From the NCBI RefSeq assembly GCF_029338255.1, contig NZ_CP119787.1, positions 2,805,631-2,869,630 on the forward strand: 64,000 nt of DNA, written 5' to 3'. Every line of letters begins with the position of its first letter. The first letter of the stretch is position 1. Shown here piece by piece: positions 63,446 through 64,000 of the stretch. A program made the translations under genes and the position numbers. The DNA is from Haloarcula halobia (lineage in GTDB: Archaea; Halobacteriota; Halobacteria; Halobacteriales; Haloarculaceae). The notes under the pieces were generated by a model, which was not told where the DNA came from, made no database searches, and worked only from the letters and a program-made list of their open reading frames with translations.

Positions 63446-64000
63446 ATGGTCGAAACTGCAGTCGTTGGGGCGCTTGCCTTCGCCGCAAGCGCTGGCGTCG
63501 CGACGTTCTTCGCCCCCTGTGCGTTCCCGCTGCTTCCGGGCTACGTCGGATACTACCTGAGCGAGAACGATGGAGATACGAGTATGCTCGCACCTGCTGG
63601 TGCCGCTGCCGGCGGCGCACTCGGCGCTCTCGCCGCCGTCGCGCTGCTCGTCCTGGTGGTGGGTCAGTCAGTGAAGACCGCACTGCCGATCCTCGAACCG
63701 GTTATCGGGGCCGGGCTGATCGCCTTCGGCCTCGTGACGCTCCTGGACCGAGGGCCGGAACTTCGCGTCCCGCTTCCCGAACGACCGGCCTCGGTAACCG
63801 GATTCGGTGTGTTCGGCGCCGTCTACGCAGTTGCCGCAGCAGGCTGTGTGGTGCCCCTCCTCTTTGGCGTGGTCACCCAGGCGGTCGCATTGCCGGTCCA
63901 CTCGAGTGCTCTCGTGCTGGCCGTGTATGCACTCGGGGTGACGGTCCCACTTGTTGGCGTGACGCTGCTCGCGGGCGCCGGAATCGACTCCTGGCGCTCC
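63446..64000 (+). CDS. ccdA: CcdA/DsbD-type thiol transport protein (partial)
   Basis: The gene starts at ATG 63446, one base after the TlpA stop, and runs off the window; 185 residues are seen. Membrane helices carry the paired cysteines Cys25 in ATFFAPCAFPLLPGY and Cys134 in AAAGCVVPLLF, the pattern of CcdA, which passes electrons from cytoplasmic thioredoxin across the membrane. It would keep the preceding TlpA and SCO reduced. Confidence 0.9.
   Translation, partial: MVETAVVGALAFAASAGVATFFAPCAFPLLPGYVGYYLSENDGDTSMLAPAGAAAGGALGALAAVALLVLVVGQSVKTALPILEPVIGAGLIAFGLVTLLDRGPELRVPLPERPASVTGFGVFGAVYAVAAAGCVVPLLFGVVTQAVALPVHSSALVLAVYALGVTVPLVGVTLLAGAGIDSWRS

Noticed and set aside
1-64000. tRNA, rRNA or CRISPR loci
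   Set aside because: No cloverleaf with conserved GTTC-type loop, rRNA segment or spaced repeat array was found by reading; absence by eye is not proof.

Overview
The window is chromosomal DNA from a halophilic archaeon (class Halobacteria). The evidence is the archaeal ribosomal gene order with archaeal-only members (eS4, eL32, eL19, RNase P component 1 between uL29 and uS17), strongly acidic proteins with Asp/Glu-rich tails, high GC at third codon positions, TGATG/ATGA junctions between genes, and typical haloarchaeal families (HalOD1, Tat-secreted proteins, ISH6-type insertion sequence). Genus is not resolvable by eye.

Layout. (1) 1-10498: the S10/spc ribosomal operon from the end of uS19 to SecY, in one direction, with overlaps or gaps of a few bases. 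(2) 10499-25559: an accessory region with lower GC. It starts with a divergent four-gene cassette: a PIN-like nuclease and a CARF-like Rossmann protein on the minus strand, and AddB-like and AddA-like helicase-nucleases on the plus strand. After it come a RelA/SpoT-type HD hydrolase, a Cys-rich small protein, an ADP-ribosylglycohydrolase, a universal stress protein, small unknowns and a large pentapeptide-repeat protein. (3) 25560-26357: a gene broken by frameshifts. (4) 26358-48738: ordinary core genome: DUF4350 protein, SppA-type protease, amino-acid transporter with fused stress domains, TrkA and TrkH, PhoU-like regulator, RadB, an RNase H-fold protein, LarC, CDC48, a formate dehydrogenase-like molybdoenzyme with MobA and YqeC, a CBS-HPF fusion, a lycopene-cyclase-like membrane protein and a winged-helix protein. 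(5) 48739-62242: a second accessory region with a Tat-exported protein, small unknowns, a CDC48-like ATPase with a degenerate first domain, gene remnants, a metallophosphoesterase, an intact ISH6-type element with an 8-bp target duplication, a zinc-ribbon protein, a HEAT-repeat protein, and a second insertion element that carries a HalOD1 gene and has split a small membrane-protein gene. (6) 62243-64000: a SCO1 - TlpA - CcdA operon for copper/thiol handling in cytochrome maturation, cut by the window end.

Working together. The ribosomal operon makes about twenty translation proteins plus the secretion channel. TrkA/TrkH/PhoU/stress-protein genes suit potassium-based osmoadaptation. MobA next to the molybdoenzyme can supply its guanylylated cofactor. 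The CARF-like/PIN pair facing an AddAB-type helicase-nuclease is the best candidate for an undescribed system: a nucleotide-sensing nuclease pair sharing a promoter region with a DNA-end-processing machine, placed directly behind the ribosomal operon. The second most notable object is the insertion element near 60 kb, whose outer inverted repeats and 6-bp target duplication enclose an extra HalOD1 gene.
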